Notes under the pieces: model-generated
Database searches by the model: none
What the model saw: only the letters and a program-made list of their open reading frames with translations
Told to the model about the DNA's origin: nothing
Assembly (NCBI GenBank): GCA_003246625.1
Contig: QJZR01000014.1
Span: 71,219 to 135,218 of the forward strand
Source of the DNA: Alphaproteobacteria bacterium
Lineage (GTDB): Bacteria > Pseudomonadota > Alphaproteobacteria > Rhodospirillales > Rhodospirillaceae
Direction: 5' to 3'
Length of the DNA stretch: 64,000 bases
In this document: positions 61,030 to 64,000 of the stretch, piece after piece
Layout of the letters: the number at the start of each line of letters is the position of its first letter
How positions within the stretch are numbered: position 1 is the first letter of the stretch
Position numbers and translations under genes: made by a program

Positions 61030-61910
61030 CCGTGTGTCTTTCCCGTCGAGGGTGAGGCTGTTCCATAGCGGCGGCGCAGACGGCTCCATAATTCGGCGAT
61101 TAGAGCCTGTCCGGTGTAGCGGCTAAGGATTTCGTCGCCCCAAGGATGCATGTCGACGTCGGCCAAACGTCCGGATGGTGTGGCGCTTCCGTGTGTTTGG
61201 AACATTCCGGATATCCCAGCATACGTGCCCGTCACATGATCGAAGCGGAGATCTTGGGGGCAAAACAGAGAATCGTTTCCGCAATAATCGCCGAAATGAT
61301 AGCCGAAGGCCTCTAAATCTCCGCCGAAGCGGCGGGTTACCAGATCCACCATCTCCTTATCGTAGTAGTCGCTGAAGTGATCGCTACGGGAAACGTTGAT
61401 GGGCTTCTGGGGTGGCCGGATGTCGATGCCGAGGGCTTCGGAGAGTTTGGAAAGTCCGGATTCCAAAGATTCCTGCCGCAGGACATGGTCGGGCAAGAAC
61501 GCCCCGCTATCGTCGAAAAGCTGGAAGAACAAGGACTTCCTCTGCGCAGGGACGATCCAGGGATAGTCCTCCCATTGGCAGAGCTTGTAGACGAATTCGC
61601 GGAAGGATCGGAAGGGCCACTCCAGGTGCTGTCGCTGACGTGCATAGCGCGGCGCCCAGTATGGGAAGCCGAAGCTGTACATGCTGACCAGAAGGTCGAA
61701 GGGATTGCGCACGACCGTGAACACCGTGCAGCGATCCTGCGGCACGGATGAGAAATGGGCGGGGCCAAAGCGTTCGGTCCAGGGGCGTAGGGTGCACGGG
61801 GGAACGGTATGGCCTTCCCGTATGAATCGCGATCCCAAGGCTTCGGCCATGGCCGTCGTGACATAGGTTCCCGCGGTTTTCGGTATGTGGATGAAATATA
61901 GAAGATCCAT
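61026..61910 (-). CDS. Sulfotransferase family protein
   Basis: 294 residues. The 5'-phosphosulfate loop HIPKTAGT is at residues 8-15 and the 3'-phosphate motif VVRNPFDLLVSMY at about 65-78, both diagnostic of PAPS-dependent sulfotransferases. It probably sulfates a sugar of the glycan made by this cluster. The PAPS supply genes cysD and cysNC lie about 9 kb away in the same window. Cytoplasmic, no signal peptide. Confidence 0.9.
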   Translation of the reverse strand: MDLLYFIHIPKTAGTYVTTAMAEALGSRFIREGHTVPPCTLRPWTERFGPAHFSSVPQDRCTVFTVVRNPFDLLVSMYSFGFPYWAPRYARQRQHLEWPFRSFREFVYKLCQWEDYPWIVPAQRKSLFFQLFDDSGAFLPDHVLRQESLESGLSKLSEALGIDIRPPQKPINVSRSDHFSDYYDKEMVDLVTRRFGGDLEAFGYHFGDYCGNDSLFCPQDLRFDHVTGTYAGISGMFQTHGSATPSGRLADVDMHPWGDEILSRYTGQALIAELWSRLRRRYGTASPSTGKTHG

Positions 61911-61985
61911 TTTACCTTTCCCTCCCCGCGACGAAGGTGCCTTTTTTCCCGTGCCTAGACAAGACGTTGCTGGGAATATTAAGCG

Positions 61986-63149
61986 TCAAGGCAAAACGAA
62001 TTGTCCGTTCTGCCATCGGCTTCCATGGAAGTCGCCGCTGATGATCCGACGCAAACATGCACCGATTTGCCGTGAACGAGCCTCGACGGAGTGATTCTCT
62101 CGGACCAGATTCCGACCCGCATCGGCGATCGATTGCGCTCGTGCCGGGTCTGAGGTTAACCAATCATGGGCGTCGAGAATGTTGCGCGCTTCGCAGGCGA
62201 AGACGTTTCGACCGTGGGCGAAGCCCAGATGTCCAAAGCCTTCGCTGGGCTCGGCCACCAGGACGCAGCCGTTGGCCGGGATTTCGTAATATTTACGGAT
62301 TGGCCAGCGTAGAATGCTGCCGCAACTGAAGCTGAAGCGCGATTGCCGCAAGGCATGGCGGAAGCCCCAGTGCAACAAATTCAGGGACCAATAGTGTGCA
62401 TAGGGGTTAAGCCTCAGCTTATCGGCCGCGACGTAGGCATAGGGGAGATATTTGCCGGCTCGGGAAATGCCCGCGTGGTCGAGGATGTCGCGTGCTAGGA
62501 CGCGGGCATCGTAGTTAGCCCCCAGCAGGCTCCAAGGATAGGGGCGCCGATCCAGTCGCCGGGTATGGAACTCGGGGGTGGACGCATATTGCGGGCAACT
62601 GATGACGCGGTGTGCCTGCGAGATTGCGAAATCCCGGTAACGATCCGTCCAGTGGGTGAAGATGGAGGCGTTGACGCCGGGGGCATCGGGTGGCGTGGCG
62701 CTCTCCTTGGGGGCGACGATTTCTTTCCCCCAAGTTATGAAGTAATCGGCGCACGCCTCGATCGCGTCGATTTTCTCGCTTGAGAAATTGTAGTAGTCGG
62801 ATTGCATGAGAGCCATCAACCGCCGCCCCGGGTAGGCTTTCATGAAGCGCGCATATTCGCGTCCCAGTCGCATCAAGGTCCGGTCGAACGCACAGGCATG
62901 ATTAATGAAATACAGCTTGCCGATTTTTTCTAGGCGGTCGAAATCCTGAATGGCGAATTCGTCCGCCATGATGAAGTCGAAGGGGCCGTTCAGGTCGACG
63001 AAGCGATCAAGCCCAATGTCGAGGTCGGTCTGACGGCTATAACCCGGGCCATATAGGGTCAGGTCGCCACATCCACCGAGAATGTCGCACAATAGCTCCC
63101 GTGTCGGGTCCATATAAGATACGTTGAAGGAGATATATAATATCTTCAT
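61986..63149 (-). CDS. Glycosyltransferase-like protein, divergent
   Basis: 387 residues. The N-terminus MKILYISFNVSYMDP resembles a Rossmann domain, and the C-terminal third has a donor-site-like stretch VLVAEPSEGFGHLGFAHGRN followed by HDWLTSDPARAQSIADAG, recalling CgeB/GT1-type proteins. No classical E-x7-E motif is clear. Function as a glycosyltransferase is likely from context but not certain. It starts one base after the stop of the next gene upstream. Confidence 0.65.
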   Translation of the reverse strand: MKILYISFNVSYMDPTRELLCDILGGCGDLTLYGPGYSRQTDLDIGLDRFVDLNGPFDFIMADEFAIQDFDRLEKIGKLYFINHACAFDRTLMRLGREYARFMKAYPGRRLMALMQSDYYNFSSEKIDAIEACADYFITWGKEIVAPKESATPPDAPGVNASIFTHWTDRYRDFAISQAHRVISCPQYASTPEFHTRRLDRRPYPWSLLGANYDARVLARDILDHAGISRAGKYLPYAYVAADKLRLNPYAHYWSLNLLHWGFRHALRQSRFSFSCGSILRWPIRKYYEIPANGCVLVAEPSEGFGHLGFAHGRNVFACEARNILDAHDWLTSDPARAQSIADAGRNLVRENHSVEARSRQIGACLRRIISGDFHGSRWQNGQFVLP

Positions 63150-63150
63150 G

Positions 63151-64000
63151 TTAATGGCTTCTGATTTTGCGGCGGAGTCTTGCGTATCGCGCAACTAACT
63201 CGCTATAGACTTCTTGGTGCTGTTTCAGTAGAACTTCGCGGGAAAATTCCGTGCGAACGATTTCATTTGCGGCATCGGCCAATCGGTGGCACTCGTCCGG
63301 TTTAGATAATAAGCGCTCGATGGCGGTCGCCGTTGCCTGGATGTCCCGTGACGGGACAAGAAACCCGGTTCGGCCGTTCTGCACCAGCTCGGCTTGCCAT
63401 TCGGTGTCGTAGGCCACGGGGCAGACGCCATTCGCGCAGGCTTCGATCAGGCTGGCGCCGCTGAGTAGAGATAAGTAGATCGTGCTGCGCTGGTATAGGT
63501 CCCGGACCGCTTGGCCGTCGATGAACCCCAGCAGCGTGACACAATTTTCGAGGCCGTTTTCTTGTATCCGCCGTTCAAGGGTTTCTTTCTGGTCGCCGTC
63601 TCCGGCCAGCCTCATCTCGAAGGCGATGTCTCGGCTCCGCAAGGCGATGGCGATGTCGAGGGCGTCATGGATAAACTTTTGGGAACTCAGACGAGAGACG
63701 ATGGCGATGATTGGGCGTGCGGGGGATGGGCATGAAGACGGAGGGGCTTGTCCCGTTTTCGGGATTGGGACGATGTGGCGGAACAAGCGGAGGCATTCCG
63801 CCCGCGCGCCGTGCCGTCTTGCATACGCCGCGATATAATGACTGATGCAAAGGACCAGATCGGCGCGGCGTAATAGGCCTTTTTCGAGTTTTTGCGCCAA
63901 GGGGCGCGAACCGAACAGACGAGGGGCGCCACCTTCCGGGTCCAGTTCATACATCAGATCGTAGTCACAATGCAGGGACGTACAGAAAGGTCTCCCGCAT
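63151..64000 (-). CDS. Glycosyltransferase family 4 (partial, 5' end outside window)
   Basis: The frame is open to the window edge; about 283 residues are visible. Donor-domain features are VSRLSSQKFIHDALDIAI, LLGFIDGQAVRDLYQRSTIYL, and the region GASLIEACANGVCPVAYD at the E-x7-E position. The upstream residues include CTSLHCDYDLMYELDPEGG, consistent with the acceptor domain, so the true start lies beyond base 64000. Confidence 0.9.
   Translation of the reverse strand, partial: CGRPFCTSLHCDYDLMYELDPEGGAPRLFGSRPLAQKLEKGLLRRADLVLCISHYIAAYARRHGARAECLRLFRHIVPIPKTGQAPPSSCPSPARPIIAIVSRLSSQKFIHDALDIAIALRSRDIAFEMRLAGDGDQKETLERRIQENGLENCVTLLGFIDGQAVRDLYQRSTIYLSLLSGASLIEACANGVCPVAYDTEWQAELVQNGRTGFLVPSRDIQATATAIERLLSKPDECHRLADAANEIVRTEFSREVLLKQHQEVYSELVARYARLRRKIRSH

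Overview
The window looks like a chromosomal segment of a GC-rich Gram-negative alphaproteobacterium, plausibly of the Rhodospirillales type. This is inferred from codon use, gene content and the tRNA-Arg sequence; no species-level marker was identified. Most genes sit in tightly packed operons with 1-13 base overlaps (ATGA, GTGA, TGATG).

Region by region. 1-2.8 kb: a membrane-bound GGDEF-EAL cyclic-di-GMP enzyme. 2.8-11.5 kb: a seven-gene minus-strand operon for a peptide-type ABC importer (binding protein, two permeases, two ATPases), followed by an N-formylglutamate amidohydrolase and an ArgE-type deacetylase. A divergent LysR regulator sits at its head, so the set looks like an uptake-plus-deacylation unit. 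11.5-13.15 kb: proline iminopeptidase, the ribosome-rescue hydrolase ArfB and tRNA-Arg(CCT).

13.15-28.6 kb: a genomic island of about 15.5 kb inserted into the 3' end of the tRNA-Arg gene. It is bounded by a 17-bp direct repeat of the tRNA end, carries a DUF6538-like tyrosine recombinase at its right end, and has GTTGTTCGG repeats near both ends that could be recombinase arm sites. Its left end is AT-rich, rich in inverted repeats and holds three orphan genes, one with a ParB-like motif. Its centre is a type I restriction-modification operon: hsdM, hsdS, a DUF3644-like gene with a HEPN-type RxxxxH motif, hsdR, a YgjP/SprT-like metallopeptidase and an Mrr-type endonuclease. To the right lie a DUF429-like gene, two small orphan genes and a serine recombinase next to its own repeats. 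The strong terminator expected after the tRNA now lies beyond the right end of the island.

28.7-40.2 kb: a minus-strand polysaccharide locus with two FkbM methyltransferases, a flippase-like membrane protein, a DegT aminotransferase, two other methyltransferases, a hexapeptide acetyltransferase and five glycosyltransferases. 40.3-45.1 kb: a BASS-type transporter, the ferrous iron operon feoA-feoA-feoB-feoC with a Fur-like box, and methylglyoxal synthase. 45.1-49.5 kb: an unusual fusion of a YbhN-like flippase domain with an O-antigen ligase domain, a DEAD-box RNA helicase and a stand-alone cache-domain protein.

49.6-64 kb: cysD and a cysN-cysC fusion make APS and PAPS. They are followed by a second minus-strand glycan locus: asparagine synthase-type amidotransferase, glycosyltransferases, a deacetylase-methyltransferase fusion, an LpxD-like acyltransferase, an ABC exporter and a PAPS-dependent sulfotransferase. 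The last gene runs off the window. Taken together the two loci suggest a modified, possibly sulfated, surface glycan.
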